Shown piece after piece: positions 16,726-26,390 of a DNA stretch of 64,000 nucleotides (position 1 is its first letter; every line of letters starts with the position of its first letter). A model generated the notes under the pieces. It worked only from the letters and a program-made list of their open reading frames with translations, had not been told where the DNA came from and searched no databases. The DNA is from Candidatus Roseilinea sp. (GTDB lineage: Bacteria; Chloroflexota; Anaerolineae; J036; Brachytrichaceae), in the NCBI GenBank assembly GCA_026003755.1, contig BPHV01000002.1, positions 124,001 through 188,000 of the forward strand, written 5' to 3'. The translations under genes were made by a program, and so were the position numbers.

Positions 16726-17293
16726 AAAGCACTCCCTGTCTGTAAGCCGGTTTGTACCCACTGCGGTCAAGGGCACGCGATTCTACGGGCTGGCTCACCG
16801 CAACAAGCCAGAGATCAAACGGTTTGTCAAATTTGCCGTCGTCGGCGCTGTTGGGCTGGTCATTGACATCGGCTTGCTGAACGTCTTCGAGCGCCATCTG
16901 GGCATGCCGGTGCCGCTTGCCGTCGCGCTGGCGTTCATCATCGCCGCCACTCACAACTTCATCTGGAACCGCTTGTGGGTGTATCCGGAATCGCGCGCCC
17001 AGAGGAAGCGTCGGCAGATGCCGGTCTTCCTCGCCGTCAACGCGGCCGGCTTGCTCATCAACGAGCTGATCTTCCTGCTTTTCCAGGCGCCCATCACTGC
17101 GCTCGTCCGCCTCATCCCCATCCCCTTCTTCCAAGCGCACTATCGGGGCATCGGCCTGAACGTCACCAAGCTGGTCGCCGCAGTGGTCGTGATGCTGTGG
17201 AATTTCTTCGTAAATCGCTTCGTGACCTTCCGCAACGTAGCATGGAAGCGGAACATCCCGGCCGAGATCGAACCGGCCGACAGCGCGCTCTGA
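16706..17293 (+). CDS. GtrA family membrane protein
   Basis: A 195-aa protein with four predicted membrane helices and the GtrA signature: RFVKFAVVGAVGLVIDIGLL at the first helix, THNFIWNRLWVYPES after the second, and WNFFVNRFVTFRNV at the end. GtrA-like proteins are thought to carry lipid-linked sugars across the membrane for wall or exopolysaccharide decoration. The ATG at 16706 overlaps the last 20 bases of the peptidase gene. The next gene is a glycosyltransferase, which fits a joint role in glycan synthesis. Confidence 0.85.
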   Translation: MRVVSSEKHSLSVSRFVPTAVKGTRFYGLAHRNKPEIKRFVKFAVVGAVGLVIDIGLLNVFERHLGMPVPLAVALAFIIAATHNFIWNRLWVYPESRAQRKRRQMPVFLAVNAAGLLINELIFLLFQAPITALVRLIPIPFFQAHYRGIGLNVTKLVAAVVVMLWNFFVNRFVTFRNVAWKRNIPAEIEPADSAL

Positions 17294-17344
17294 TGCTGTG
17301 TTTCCGAATGTGTGATACTTGGCGCCCGCCGTCGGGCGTTCGCT

Positions 17345-18547
17345 GTGGCGCGCATCACGATTGACTACACACCGGCCATCCACCAGGACGCGGGCATCGC
17401 GCGGCTGACGCGCGAGGTCGTGCGCGCCGTGCTGGCATCGGGCGCGCCTCATGAGTTCCGCCTGTTCGTCATGGGCCGGCCCGCGCCCGGTGTGCCGCTC
17501 TCTAACCTGATGAACACGCGCGAGTTGCCGCTGCATGTCTCGCGCATGAGCGACCGCTGGCTCTACCGGCTGTGGTTTCGCGCCAACGTGCGCGCACCGG
17601 TGCAGCTCTTCAGCGGCCCGTGCGACCTGTATCACGCCACCGACTTCGTGCTGCCACCATTGCGCGACGGCACACCCAGCGTGCTGACCGTGCACGATCT
17701 CTCGTTCGAGCGCGATCCCGACTCCGCGCCGCCGCGCCTCATCCCCTTCCTCAAGCGCGTGGTGCCCGATTCGGCCCGGCGCGCGACGCACATCGTCGCC
17801 GATTCGCACGCCACCGCGCGCGACCTGACGGCGCTGTACGGTGTGCCGCCGGAGAAGATCACCGTCATCTACAGCGGCGTGGACGGGCGATTCACACCCT
17901 ATCGCGATACGCTCTACATGCAGCGCCGGCGCGCCTACGTGTTGAAGAAATACGGCATCGGCGACGCGCCGTTCATCCTCACCGTCGGCACGCTGCAGCG
18001 GCGCAAGAATCACCTGCGCCTGGTTCAGGCCTTTGCCAAGCTCATCGGGACTCGGAAGTCGGGACCGGGAAGTCTTGGTCAACCGACTTCCGACCTTCGA
18101 CTTCCCACGCTCGTCATCGCCGGCGGCAAGGGCTGGCTGTACGACGAGGTGCACGCCGAGGTGCAGCGGCTCGGATTGGGCGAGCGGGTCAAGTTCATCG
18201 GCTATGTGGAGGATATGGACCTGCCGCACCTGTACCGCGCCGCGGCGGCCTTCGCCTTTCCTTCGACCTACGAGGGCTTTGGCCTGCCGCCGTTGGAGGC
18301 GATGGCCAGCGGGGTGCCGGTGGTCACCTCCAACGTCTCGTCGCTGCCGGAGGTGGTCGGCGACGCCGGCTTGCAGGTGGATCCGCTCGACGTGGACGCG
18401 CTGGCGCGCGCGCTGGAGCAGGCGCTGAACGACGAGGTGTGGCGGCGACACTGCATTGCGCGTGGGCTGGCGCGGGCCGCGCAGTTCACTTGGCAGCGCG
18501 CCGCCGAGCAACTCCTCGCCGTGTATGAGCGCGCGCTGCAGCAGTAG
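17345..18547 (+). CDS. Glycosyltransferase family 4 protein
   Basis: A 400-aa GT-B fold glycosyltransferase. The N-terminal domain has [18 protein letters not shown] and the usual [10 protein letters not shown]. The C-terminal donor domain has [39 protein letters not shown] and the E(x)7E-type block [19 protein letters not shown]. It transfers a nucleotide-activated sugar to a glycan or lipid acceptor. The GTG at 17345 is chosen because the conserved domain starts there; a GTG at 17312 is also in frame. Residues about 235-255 ([19 protein letters not shown]) replace a short loop and are encoded by a period-7 repeat of 63 bp, an apparent in-frame insertion. Confidence 0.88.
   Translation: MARITIDYTPAIHQDAGIARLTREVVRAVLASGAPHEFRLFVMGRPAPGVPLSNLMNTRELPLHVSRMSDRWLYRLWFRANVRAPVQLFSGPCDLYHATDFVLPPLRDGTPSVLTVHDLSFERDPDSAPPRLIPFLKRVVPDSARRATHIVADSHATARDLTALYGVPPEKITVIYSGVDGRFTPYRDTLYMQRRRAYVLKKYGIGDAPFILTVGTLQRRKNHLRLVQAFAKLIGTRKSGPGSLGQPTSDLRLPTLVIAGGKGWLYDEVHAEVQRLGLGERVKFIGYVEDMDLPHLYRAAAAFAFPSTYEGFGLPPLEAMASGVPVVTSNVSSLPEVVGDAGLQVDPLDVDALARALEQALNDEVWRRHCIARGLARAAQFTWQRAAEQLLAVYERALQQ
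18048..18110 (+). repeat. Period-7 repeat inserted in frame in the GT4 gene
   Basis: Nine consecutive 7-bp units: GGACTCG, GAAGTCG, GGACCGG, GAAGTCT, TGGTCAA, CCGACTT, CCGACCT, TCGACTT, CCCACGC. The two halves are near reverse complements (GAAGTCG against CGACTTC), so the RNA can fold. The length, 63 bp, keeps the reading frame. The units resemble ACTTCCG and ACTCCCT in the intergenic array at 37917-38084. Confidence 0.7.
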
Positions 18548-18550
18548 AAT
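18545..18550 (+). promoter_or_regulatory. -10 element placed for a leaderless transcript
   Basis: TAGAAT at 18545-18550 is followed by six bases and then the ATG of the nucleotidyltransferase gene. A transcript starting at the canonical distance would begin at the ATG itself. No Shine-Dalgarno sequence is present. It overlaps the stop of the GT4 gene. Confidence 0.5.
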
Positions 18551-18556
18551 GCCCGT

Positions 18557-18940
18557 ATGACCGCGTTGGTCACCGAAGCGCAGCTTCAAGCGCTTCGCGC
18601 GCGCATGCAGCGCGAGCAAGCGCGCGCAGCGAAACGCGCCGCCGAAGCGCGCGCCTATTTGCCTGAGATCGTGCGCATCCTGGTCGAGCGCTATGGCGCG
18701 ACGCGCGTGGTGTTGTTCGGGTCACTGGCCCGCGGCGACTTCGACGAGGACTCTGACATAGACATCGCCGCTGACAATCTCGCCGGCGTCCGCCTGTATC
18801 AGGCCATGGGCGAATTGGGGCGCGATTCGCCGTTCTGGGTGGACCTGAAGCCTTTGGACGAGCTGCCGCCGGCTTTCTGTGCACGCGCGTTCAGGACGAG
18901 TGAGGTGCTATATGACCGTGCTCAAGCCGGAGCGGCTTGA
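18557..18940 (+). CDS. MNT-type nucleotidyltransferase (MntA-like antitoxin)
   Basis: A 127-aa protein with an N-terminal basic helix of about 40 residues and a minimal nucleotidyltransferase domain. The catalytic signature is [20 protein letters not shown], giving the GS and D.D residues. Such proteins are the antitoxins of MNT/HEPN (type VII) modules: MntA adds AMP to a tyrosine of the HepT toxin and silences it. The gene for a HEPN-like protein follows and overlaps by 29 nt, the usual arrangement. Confidence 0.82.
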   Translation: MTALVTEAQLQALRARMQREQARAAKRAAEARAYLPEIVRILVERYGATRVVLFGSLARGDFDEDSDIDIAADNLAGVRLYQAMGELGRDSPFWVDLKPLDELPPAFCARAFRTSEVLYDRAQAGAA

Positions 18941-19418
18941 ACTGCTGGCCGCCGACATTCGTGAAGGGTCCACACAGCTCAACAAAATCGTGCAAGGTGT
19001 CCGGGAAGTGCTGACGCTGGTAGAAGCAGACGCTGTGCATCGCCACATCTATGTAGAAAGCCTCGCCCTAAAGCTCCAGTCGTTCTATACCGGTTGCGAG
19101 CGCATCTTTCGCGTCATTGCCGATGAGCTGAATGGAGGATTACCATCGGGTAGCGATTGGCATCGCCGGTTGTTGCAACGCGCCAGCGTGGCATACCGCG
19201 ATCGTCCGCAGATCATCGCAAAGACGACCGCCGACGCGCTCGACGACTATCTCGCCTTTCGTCCCGTCGTCCGAAATGCGTACACCTTCGACTTGGATGC
19301 GGAGCGTGTCGAGGAACTTGCGCGCGGCCTGCCGCAGACATTCGATGCGTTATCGCGCGATCTGGAGCGCTTCATCGCCTGGCTGGCGGCAACGGCTACA
19401 CGCCTATCGGCTCAGTGA
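18912..19418 (+). CDS. HepT-like HEPN domain protein (toxin partner)
   Basis: A 168-aa all-helical protein of the HepT-like family, containing YVESLALKLQSFYTGCERIF, RRLLQRASVAYRDRPQII and LAFRPVVRNAYTFDL. HepT toxins are RNases whose active site has the pattern R followed four to six residues later by H and then Y. Here the segment reads R-P-V-V-R-N-A-Y: the Arg, Asn and Tyr are present but the usual His is not seen at its expected place. The ATG at 18912 follows GAGGTG and overlaps the upstream antitoxin gene. It may be an inactive toxin or a variant. Confidence 0.75.
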   Translation: MTVLKPERLELLAADIREGSTQLNKIVQGVREVLTLVEADAVHRHIYVESLALKLQSFYTGCERIFRVIADELNGGLPSGSDWHRRLLQRASVAYRDRPQIIAKTTADALDDYLAFRPVVRNAYTFDLDAERVEELARGLPQTFDALSRDLERFIAWLAATATRLSAQ

Positions 19419-19430
19419 TTTTTTGGCGCC

Positions 19431-20711
19431 ATGGCCGAAGCTGCATCCTCAATTCGTCTGCGCGACCTGCCGGTTGAAGCGCGCGCCCAAGCACTGGGAC
19501 TGAGCGGCGACCAGGCCGATGCGTTGCGCGCCGGCCTCTCGCTCGAACAAGCGGATCACATGATCGAGAACGTGATCGGCACCTTCGCCCTGCCGCTGGG
19601 CGTGGCGCAGCACTTCGTCGTGAACGGCCGGGAGATCGCGGCTGTGCCGATGGTCATCGAAGAGGCCAGCGTGGTTGCGGCGTGCAGCTATGCCGCTAAG
19701 CTGGCCCGCGCTGCCGGCGGGTTCACCGCCGGCAGCAGCTCGCCGATCATGATCGGCCAGATTCAGGTGCTGGACGCGCCTGACCTCGAAGCGGCACGCG
19801 CGCGCATCGCTGCCGAGGCCGACGCGCTGATCCACTGGCTGAACCACGACAACCCCTCGACGCGCAGCCGGCATGCGCACGCCGTGGGACTCGAAACGCG
19901 CGCGCTGGCCGGCCCGCCGCCGATGCTCATCGTGCACGTGCTCTACGACTGTGGCGACGCGATGGGCGCCAACTTGATCAACACAGCCTGCGAGGCGCTC
20001 GCGCCGCACATCGCACAGCTCACCGAGGGGCGGGTCAACCTGCGCATCCTCTCCAATCTGAGCGACCGGCGCATGGCCTGGGCGACGTGCACCATTCGCG
20101 CCGACGTGTTGGCTGCGCGCGCCGACAACGCGATTCCGCCGCAGGAAATCGTCGCGCGCATCGTCGAGGCGTCACGCTTCGCCGAACTCGACCCGTATCG
20201 CGCCGCGACGCACAACAAGGGCATCATGAACGGGGTTGACGCGGTGGTGATTGCAACGGGCAACGATTGGCGCGCCGTCGAAGCCGGCGCGCACGCCTAC
20301 GCCGCGCGCCATGGGCGCTATACGGCATTGGCGACCTGGCGCGCGAACGAAGCCGGCGACCTGATGGGCCGCATCGAGTTGCCGTTGGCCGTGGGCATCG
20401 TGGGGGGCGCGACGCGCGTCCATCCCACGGCGCAGCTCGCCTTGGAGCTGCTCGGCGTGAAGACGGCGCGCGAGCTGGCCGAGATCATCGCCTGTGTGGG
20501 ATTGGCGCAGAACTTCGCCGCGATTCGCGCGCTGGCGATGGAGGGCATTCAGCAGGGCCACATGGCGCTCCACGCACGGCAGGTCGCCATCGCCGCCGGC
20601 GCGTCCGGCGAGGAGGTCGAACGCGTCGCCGCGCAGCTCGTCGCCGAGCGAAACGTGCGGCTGGAGCGGGCTCGGGCGATCATCAAGCGCGATCCTTCGC
20701 CTCTTGCTTGA
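19431..20711 (+). CDS. mvaA: Hydroxymethylglutaryl-CoA reductase, class II
   Basis: A 426-aa HMG-CoA reductase of the class II (degradative-type) subfamily, interconverting HMG-CoA and mevalonate. Catalytic features are all visible: Glu in MIENVIGTFALPLG, the DAMGANLINT cofactor motif, Lys in ATHNKGIMNG and the C-terminal His in GHMALHARQVA. In bacteria without the MEP pathway this enzyme supplies mevalonate for isoprenoids. Class II enzymes prefer NADH and can also run in the oxidative direction. No other mevalonate genes lie nearby. Its 3' end overlaps the convergent nurA gene by 29 bp. Confidence 0.92.
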   Translation: MAEAASSIRLRDLPVEARAQALGLSGDQADALRAGLSLEQADHMIENVIGTFALPLGVAQHFVVNGREIAAVPMVIEEASVVAACSYAAKLARAAGGFTAGSSSPIMIGQIQVLDAPDLEAARARIAAEADALIHWLNHDNPSTRSRHAHAVGLETRALAGPPPMLIVHVLYDCGDAMGANLINTACEALAPHIAQLTEGRVNLRILSNLSDRRMAWATCTIRADVLAARADNAIPPQEIVARIVEASRFAELDPYRAATHNKGIMNGVDAVVIATGNDWRAVEAGAHAYAARHGRYTALATWRANEAGDLMGRIELPLAVGIVGGATRVHPTAQLALELLGVKTARELAEIIACVGLAQNFAAIRALAMEGIQQGHMALHARQVAIAAGASGEEVERVAAQLVAERNVRLERARAIIKRDPSPLA

Positions 20712-21897
20712 ACGACGCCTGGGTTAGGATGCCGTTCGCCAATAGCACCCGCTTGATGGCCTGCTCGATCTCGCGCTGATCCTCCAGGCTCACCACGGCT
20801 TCCTCGTGCGCTGCTTTCAAGATGAGTGGATAGCCCCCGCCCAGGCGGACGTGGCGGTGCAGCACTGCACACAGCGCGCCGATCTCGGCTGCGCCGGCGC
20901 ACCATTTCGGCGCTTCGATGCGCGCGATCACCGGCCGCCCCGGCTCGCCGAAATTGACGTAGCACGCGCGCATCGCATGCTCGCCGAGATAGCGCAATCC
21001 GTTCACCTCCCATCCCGGATCGAACAGCGCTGTGCGGTGCGCCGGCGCCAGCTCCCGCTCTAACAAATGGCGGTCGAAAATGCCGGCAACCCGCGCGGGC
21101 GCGAGGGTGTCCTCAGTCACAGCATCCGCGGACAGGCCGGCCAGCGCACAAGCGCGCGCGATGCTGTTGCTGTTGGGACGATCAATGTAGCCACACACCC
21201 ACGCGCTGCACGCGCGCATCACGCTCAGCGCCGCTTTCAACCGCTCCAGCAACTGCTTAGTCTCATCTTGTGAGAGATTGCGCGACGTGATGAGTGCAAA
21301 CGGCACAAGCGAACCATCGGCAATCAACACCGGCTGCAAGTTGGCATCGTGGGCCATCTGGCAGGCCTGCGCCATCAGCTCGATCTCCATCAGGTCGCGC
21401 TGATTAACGATTTCTGTGGGCGGCTTAAGCTCACCGGTGCTTTCGTCGAATAGTTCGCTCTCTTCGATCAAGCGCGACAGCCTGAGGCGACGCCACTGCT
21501 CGACCAGCGGATGATGGGGTTCGCCATAGACCAGGCCGGCGCAGCTCGCTTGCATATAGGCAAAGACGAAGGGCTTGTGACGGTCGGGCAGAATCTGCGA
21601 GCCGTCGGCGGCAATCAACGCATAGCGATCCGGTTCCTGGCCGAAGGGGAGTTGTCGGTTGATCGGCTCATTGGCGTCGAACAGCGCACCGATCCAGCGC
21701 AGTTGACGCGCCTGGCGGCATGTCTCCAGGAGCATATCCGCCGCCGCGAAGCTGGCGCGCAGCGGCGCGCATAACTGCTCCAGGCGCTCTTCCCGATGGT
21801 CGCGCGTGCGCTGATAGGCCTCGGCATAACGATCAATCTGCGCGTGGAGCTGGAGAACGTCGAGCGGCATGGGTTCAATGGGTTTGACGGAACTCAC
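20683..21897 (-). CDS. nurA: NurA domain nuclease
   Basis: A 404-aa protein with the NurA fold, a 5'-3' nuclease that in archaea and some bacteria works with the HerA translocase in DNA end resection. Key parts are LIAADGSQILPDRHKPF (the metal-binding Asp in DGS), ADGSLVPFALITSRNL in the middle, and PVIARIEAPKWCAGAAEIG near the end. The start is a GTG at 21897; an internal ATG at codon 10 is possible. No HerA gene is present in the window. It converges on the HMG-CoA reductase gene with a short 3' overlap. Confidence 0.82.
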   Translation of the reverse strand: MSSVKPIEPMPLDVLQLHAQIDRYAEAYQRTRDHREERLEQLCAPLRASFAAADMLLETCRQARQLRWIGALFDANEPINRQLPFGQEPDRYALIAADGSQILPDRHKPFVFAYMQASCAGLVYGEPHHPLVEQWRRLRLSRLIEESELFDESTGELKPPTEIVNQRDLMEIELMAQACQMAHDANLQPVLIADGSLVPFALITSRNLSQDETKQLLERLKAALSVMRACSAWVCGYIDRPNSNSIARACALAGLSADAVTEDTLAPARVAGIFDRHLLERELAPAHRTALFDPGWEVNGLRYLGEHAMRACYVNFGEPGRPVIARIEAPKWCAGAAEIGALCAVLHRHVRLGGGYPLILKAAHEEAVVSLEDQREIEQAIKRVLLANGILTQASFKQEAKDRA

Positions 21898-22191
21898 AAC
21901 GGGCCATCGTCCATGCCCGTTGCGAGTAGATCATCATACCTCATGTTCCACGGCGAGCCTTTGCACGGCTTTCATCGTCACCAAGCCGACCTTCAACGAC
22001 GACATCCCTGAATCGCACGACATCGTAGCGCCGATTCGCGCGGCGGTGTTGCGCGAGACCGATAGCCCCGGCGATTGACCGCGCCGCGCACGATTGCCGG
22101 CGGGCGGAACGCATGACCGCTCATCGGGCATGGCCTGATTTTGCAACCGTTGAGAAATCTACTTTGGGCATTCGTGTTGCCCCTGAGCCGA
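21898..22191. other. Intergenic region with a short orphan coding-like tail
   Basis: No complete gene is seen. On the plus strand a short open stretch ends at 22078 with TKPTFNDDIPESHDIVAPIR and a stop, which could be the end of a lost gene, but it has no supported start. The first 40 bases hold the nurA upstream region. Confidence 0.35.
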
Positions 22192-23937
22192 TTACGGCGG
22201 CATGACCTCGACCGGCACCACGACGCGAATGGTCGTGCGATATTCCACCACCACGTAGAGCGGCGCGGCCGGCGCTTCGTCCAACGCGTAGGCGAAGGTG
22301 AAGCGCCCGTTGCGATTGGTGCGCGCGCGGCCGAGCAGTGTCGCGTTCGATCCGTCCGGCTCCTCGCTCAGGCGGAGCGAGAGGCGAGCGTTCGGCGGCC
22401 AATTCTCGCCCGTCACCTGCAGTTGCACGCTCTGGCTCAACACAGCCGTCACCGTCGGCGACCGCGTCGCGGTCAAAGTTGGCGTAGGCGTAGGTGTCGG
22501 CGTAGAGGTAAGCGCAGGTGTAGATGTCGGTGTTGATGTAGGCGTGGGTGTCGAGGTAGGCGTAGGCGTGGGCGTCGCCGGCTCTTGCGTTGGCGTGCTG
22601 GTCGGCTCAGGCGTATCGGTGGGTTGTGGCGTGAACGTCGCCGTCGGTTGCGGCGTCGGCGTGAACGTGTGGGTCGGCGACGGCATGGGCGTGCTGGTCG
22701 GCTCGGGCGTGTCGGTGGGTTGTGGCGTGAACGTCGCCGTCGGTTGCGGCGTCGGCGTGAACGTGCGGGTCGGCGTCAGCGTTGATGTAGGCAGAGGGAT
22801 CGGCGTGGCCGTCAACGTCGGCGCCGGAGTTGGTGTAGCCGTCAACGTCGGCAGCGGGATTGGCGTAGGGGTGGACGGCGGCGGAAGTTGCGTTGGGATG
22901 GGTGTTGCTGTCGCCGTCGGCGGAACGGGCGTCGGCGTGGCTGTCGGTGTGGGCGATGCCGGCACGGGCGTCGGCGTGCGGGTCGGGGATGGCGATGGGG
23001 TAGCCGTCGGCAACTGGAAGATGCTGAAGCGAACCGACGCGACGCCGGAGCGCTCGAAGTACTCGATGCGGAAGGAGTACGGGCGGGCGCCCAGCGTCAC
23101 GTCGGTCGAGACATCGCGCGATGCGCCCTCTCGCCAATCGTCCAACACCAGCACATTGTCCAGCCACATGCGCACGCCGTCGTCCACGCGGAAGGTGAAT
23201 CGGTAGGTGCCCGGCGCAAACTCCAGCGCGCGCGTCCAGCGGGCCGAGAAGTTGTCGGTCGGGATGCGCGAGTCGGGCGAACCGTAGCCCCAGTTGAAGT
23301 CAATCACCGCATCGTTGCGAATGATGACGGGCGGAGCGGCCAGGTTCGGGTTGGCGTAATACTCGCCGCGCCATTCGGTGAATGGGGGTAAGACGATCGT
23401 GGTCGGCGCCGGCGTGGGCGGCGCAGGCGTCCGAGTCGGGCGCTGTGGCGGGCGCGTGGGCGCGGCGCGCGTCGGCGTTTGTGTGGGCGGTGCGGACGTC
23501 GCCGTGGGAGCCAACACGGTCAGCGCATCCGTGGCGAAGCGGCCGACGATGCGGGTTTGCGCATACACCTGCCAAACGCCCGGTGGGGTCTGCGTGGGGA
23601 TGGTCGTGGCCAGTTCGAACCGGCCATTTGGATCGGCGCGGATCACGGCAAGGACGATCGAGCCGGTGCCTGTCGTGGGCACGGTGGAGACCAGCCCCAC
23701 GGTGATCTCCTCGTCCGCGTCCCAATTTGAACCGACGATGTTCGCCACTTCGCCTGCTGCGATTCGTTTGGGGACGACGGTGATGAATGGCAGCGGTTTG
23801 GCCGGCGTCGCCGTCGGCGTGGGCAGCATCGGCGAGAGCAGCACCTGGCAAGCTGTGAGCAGTGAGGCTACAATCGCTCTGGCAACGATGCCGACGACGT
23901 TTTGAAAACTATGCCGCTTGAAAGCTTTCATGCTCAT
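22192..23937 (-). CDS. Secreted PA14-domain lipoprotein with Thr/Pro-rich stalk
   Basis: A 581-aa exported lipoprotein. A signal peptide ends in the lipobox SLLTAC, with Cys at residue 30. Residues about 50-150 form an Ig-like domain ([20 protein letters not shown]). After a Thr/Pro linker, residues about 185-310 form a PA14-type carbohydrate-binding domain ([53 protein letters not shown]). Then comes a long PTPTPTPT stalk with tandem 32-residue repeats and a second Ig-like domain at the C-terminus ([20 protein letters not shown]). It probably presents a binding module away from the cell surface. The substrate is unknown. Confidence 0.78.
   Translation of the reverse strand: MSMKAFKRHSFQNVVGIVARAIVASLLTACQVLLSPMLPTPTATPAKPLPFITVVPKRIAAGEVANIVGSNWDADEEITVGLVSTVPTTGTGSIVLAVIRADPNGRFELATTIPTQTPPGVWQVYAQTRIVGRFATDALTVLAPTATSAPPTQTPTRAAPTRPPQRPTRTPAPPTPAPTTIVLPPFTEWRGEYYANPNLAAPPVIIRNDAVIDFNWGYGSPDSRIPTDNFSARWTRALEFAPGTYRFTFRVDDGVRMWLDNVLVLDDWREGASRDVSTDVTLGARPYSFRIEYFERSGVASVRFSIFQLPTATPSPSPTRTPTPVPASPTPTATPTPVPPTATATPIPTQLPPPSTPTPIPLPTLTATPTPAPTLTATPIPLPTSTLTPTRTFTPTPQPTATFTPQPTDTPEPTSTPMPSPTHTFTPTPQPTATFTPQPTDTPEPTSTPTQEPATPTPTPTSTPTPTSTPTSTPALTSTPTPTPTPTLTATRSPTVTAVLSQSVQLQVTGENWPPNARLSLRLSEEPDGSNATLLGRARTNRNGRFTFAYALDEAPAAPLYVVVEYRTTIRVVVPVEVMPP
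22595..22786. repeat. Tandem 96-bp repeat in the lipoprotein stalk
   Basis: Two copies of a 96-bp unit begin at 22595 and 22691 and differ at only a few positions. Each encodes 32 residues of the Thr/Pro stalk ([20 protein letters not shown] and following). Both flanks are looser GTCGGCGT-type hexamer repeats. Likely prone to copy-number change. Confidence 0.75.
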
Positions 23938-24162
23938 CTCGTTTGCTTGCGCGTCTGTTCAACTCGCGGAACATCCGCGCTCCACGTCAATCGCCCTTGA
24001 CGCTCATGGGAGCTGCCCAACACGCCGGCGAGATGCGCCACGCACGCGATCGTATATCCGGCGCGCATCCATCCCGACCGACGCTTGCTGTTCAGCCTCC
24101 GGCGCGTCAACGTGGCTCACGTTGTAGACGCCGGGCGAGCACATCGAGTTCCAAGTCAGTTT

Positions 24163-25050
24163 ATGCGCAGATGGCGAAAATTAACAAGTCCTAAGACGAT
24201 CTTTGCAATCGCTCAGCAAGGCAGCTCCCCGGCCTGGCTACTCGGCACGAACGAGGGTCTGTGGCGCTACGCCGGCGGCGAAGCATGCGAGCCGATCGCC
24301 GAGCCGCTCAAGCACACATCGCTGACCGCCGTCGCCGCATGCGGCAGTGCTTGGCCCGAAGCCGGCCTGATCCTAGTGGGCGCCAACGATGGCATCGCCT
24401 ATTCCGGTGACGGCGGCGCAAGCTGGACGGCCGGCGCGTTGCGCGCGCCGGCGCAAATTGCGTTCATCGTCGCCTCGCCGGCCTTCGATCAGGACGGCGT
24501 CGCCTTCGCGGCGACCACGGCGCATGGCGTGCTGCGCTCCACCGATGGCGGTCGGTCGTGGGTGTATCGCAACTTTGGCCTGTCGGATCACGAAGTGACG
24601 GCGATCGCGCTTTCGCCGATGTTCCCTGTGGACGGCACGCTCTTCGTCGCCGTCGTCGGCGGCCTGTTCTACAGCACGAACCGCGGCGAATCTTGGCGGC
24701 TGTCGCCCATCGAGCCGGCGGCGTTGCCGCTGGCCGGCATCGCCTTTGCGCGCAATGCACTGATCGTGGGCAGCGAATCGCGCGGCCTCTATCACTCAAC
24801 GAATCGCGGCGCGACCTGGAGCAAGCGCAGCGCGTTCAGCTCCGGCCCGATCAGCGCGCTGGCCGTGTCGCCGGATGGGACGAAGATCGCCCTCGCCACG
24901 CCGATGGTAGTGGCGTTGTCGTCCGACTTCGGCGAGACCTGGGAACGCACTGAGGGCCGCATGCCGCGCGACCCGCTGGCGCTGTGGGTGGGCGACGACG
25001 GCGTAGTGCTGTGCGGCACGCAGCAGAACGGTTTGTGGGTATACACATGA
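24163..25050 (+). CDS. BNR/YVTN-type beta-propeller repeat protein
   Basis: A 295-aa protein made of repeated blades with Asp-box-like motifs: YSGDGGASWTAG, RSTDGGRSWVYRN, YSTNRGESWRLS and HSTNRGATWSKR. This is the BNR/Ycf48-like or sialidase-type propeller family. No catalytic sialidase residues are seen, so binding or assembly is more likely than hydrolysis. The start is uncertain: ATG 24163 is used, with an ATG at 24085 also in frame. No signal peptide is obvious. It is divergent from the PA14 lipoprotein gene. Confidence 0.7.
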   Translation: MRRWRKLTSPKTIFAIAQQGSSPAWLLGTNEGLWRYAGGEACEPIAEPLKHTSLTAVAACGSAWPEAGLILVGANDGIAYSGDGGASWTAGALRAPAQIAFIVASPAFDQDGVAFAATTAHGVLRSTDGGRSWVYRNFGLSDHEVTAIALSPMFPVDGTLFVAVVGGLFYSTNRGESWRLSPIEPAALPLAGIAFARNALIVGSESRGLYHSTNRGATWSKRSAFSSGPISALAVSPDGTKIALATPMVVALSSDFGETWERTEGRMPRDPLALWVGDDGVVLCGTQQNGLWVYT

Positions 25051-25112
25051 AGGTCGCAGCGCGCACTGCCGCGTCGCCTGCAACTTAGACTCCGCCTTAA
25101 AGCAGATTGACC

Positions 25113-26390
25113 ATGGAATCCCAACGCATCGAGGACCATGTCCGCACCTATTCGCGACCGAGCGACTTGAAAATCACCGACGTGCGCGCAGCGGCGCTGC
25201 AACTGACGCCGACGGGCTGGATGTGCCCGCTCATCCGCATTGACACCAACCAGGGCATCTACGGCATCGGCGAAGTGCGCGACGGCGCGAGCAAGAACTA
25301 CGCGCTCATGCTCAAGCGCCTGTTGATCGGCGAGAACCCATGCAACGTAGATAAGCTCTTCCGTAAGATCAAGCAGTTCGGCGGGCACGCGCGGCAAGGC
25401 GGCGGCGTGTCCGCCGTCGAGATGGCGTTGATGGATCTGGCCGGCAAGGCCTACGACGTGCCGTGCTACATGCTGGCCGGCGGCAAGTTCCGCGACAAAG
25501 TGCGCATGTACTGCGACACCCCCAACGAACCGACCGGCGAGGCGATGGGCAAAAAGCTCCAGGGGCGCATCGCCAAAGGCTTCACCTTCCTGAAGATGGA
25601 TGTGGGAATCGAGATGCTGGCCGGCATCCCGGGCGCGTTGTGCGCGCCCGCCGGCATGTTGGAGACCCGCACGGTCATGCATCCCTTCACCCACATTCGC
25701 CTGACCGACAAAGGCATCCGCATCCTTGCCGAATACGTCGCGCAGGTGCGCAGCGTGATCGGCGACGCGATCCCTTTGGCGGTGGATCACTTCGGCCACA
25801 TCGGCGTCGAGGACTGCCTGCGCCTGGGCGAGGCGTTGGAGCCGTTCAACCTGGCCTGGCTGGAGGACATGGTGCCGTGGCAGTTGACCGACCAGTGGCG
25901 CATGTTGCGCAACCATCTGAAGACGCCCGTGTGCACCGGCGAGGACATCTACCTGCACGACAACTTCAAGCCGCTGTTCGAGGCGCAGGCGATCTCGGTG
26001 TGCCATCCTGATCTCGCGACGGCCGGCGGCATCCTTGAGACCAAGCGCATCGGCGACCTGGCGCAAGAGTACGGCATCAGCATGGCGATTCACATGGCCG
26101 GCTCGCCGGTGTCCACCATCGCCGCCGTGCACAGCGCCGCCGCGACGGAGAACTTCATCGCGCTCGAGCACCACTTCACCGACCTGCCCTACTGGGACGA
26201 TTTCGTCACCGGCATCCCCAAGCCGATCATCCAGGACGGCTACATCCCGGTGCCCGACGGCCCCGGCCTGGGCATCGAGTTGAACGAGGACGTGATCCGC
26301 GCGCACCTTACGCCCGGCGACCCGGCCGGCTACTTTGAGCCGAGCACCTACTGGGACGCCGACCGGTCGTGGGATCGGTTGTGGTCGTAG
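25113..26390 (+). CDS. Mandelate racemase/muconate lactonizing enzyme family protein
   Basis: A 425-aa enolase-superfamily enzyme. The N-terminal capping domain (about residues 20-130) is followed by a TIM barrel. Likely metal ligands and acid/base residues are in PLAVDHFGHIGVEDCLRL, FNLAWLEDMVPWQLTD (Glu) and VCTGEDIYLHD (Glu). Acid sugar dehydratases of the superfamily abstract a proton next to a carboxylate, and similarity in style to sugar acid dehydratases is seen, but the substrate cannot be read from sequence. The ATG at 25113 is preferred over an in-frame TTG six bases upstream. Confidence 0.85.
   Translation: MESQRIEDHVRTYSRPSDLKITDVRAAALQLTPTGWMCPLIRIDTNQGIYGIGEVRDGASKNYALMLKRLLIGENPCNVDKLFRKIKQFGGHARQGGGVSAVEMALMDLAGKAYDVPCYMLAGGKFRDKVRMYCDTPNEPTGEAMGKKLQGRIAKGFTFLKMDVGIEMLAGIPGALCAPAGMLETRTVMHPFTHIRLTDKGIRILAEYVAQVRSVIGDAIPLAVDHFGHIGVEDCLRLGEALEPFNLAWLEDMVPWQLTDQWRMLRNHLKTPVCTGEDIYLHDNFKPLFEAQAISVCHPDLATAGGILETKRIGDLAQEYGISMAIHMAGSPVSTIAAVHSAAATENFIALEHHFTDLPYWDDFVTGIPKPIIQDGYIPVPDGPGLGIELNEDVIRAHLTPGDPAGYFEPSTYWDADRSWDRLWS

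Noticed and set aside
16697-18619. A 640-codon minus-strand open frame
   Set aside because: It lies opposite GtrA and GT4 genes, both with clear motifs on the plus strand. The antisense product is His/Arg-rich and has no recognisable domain.
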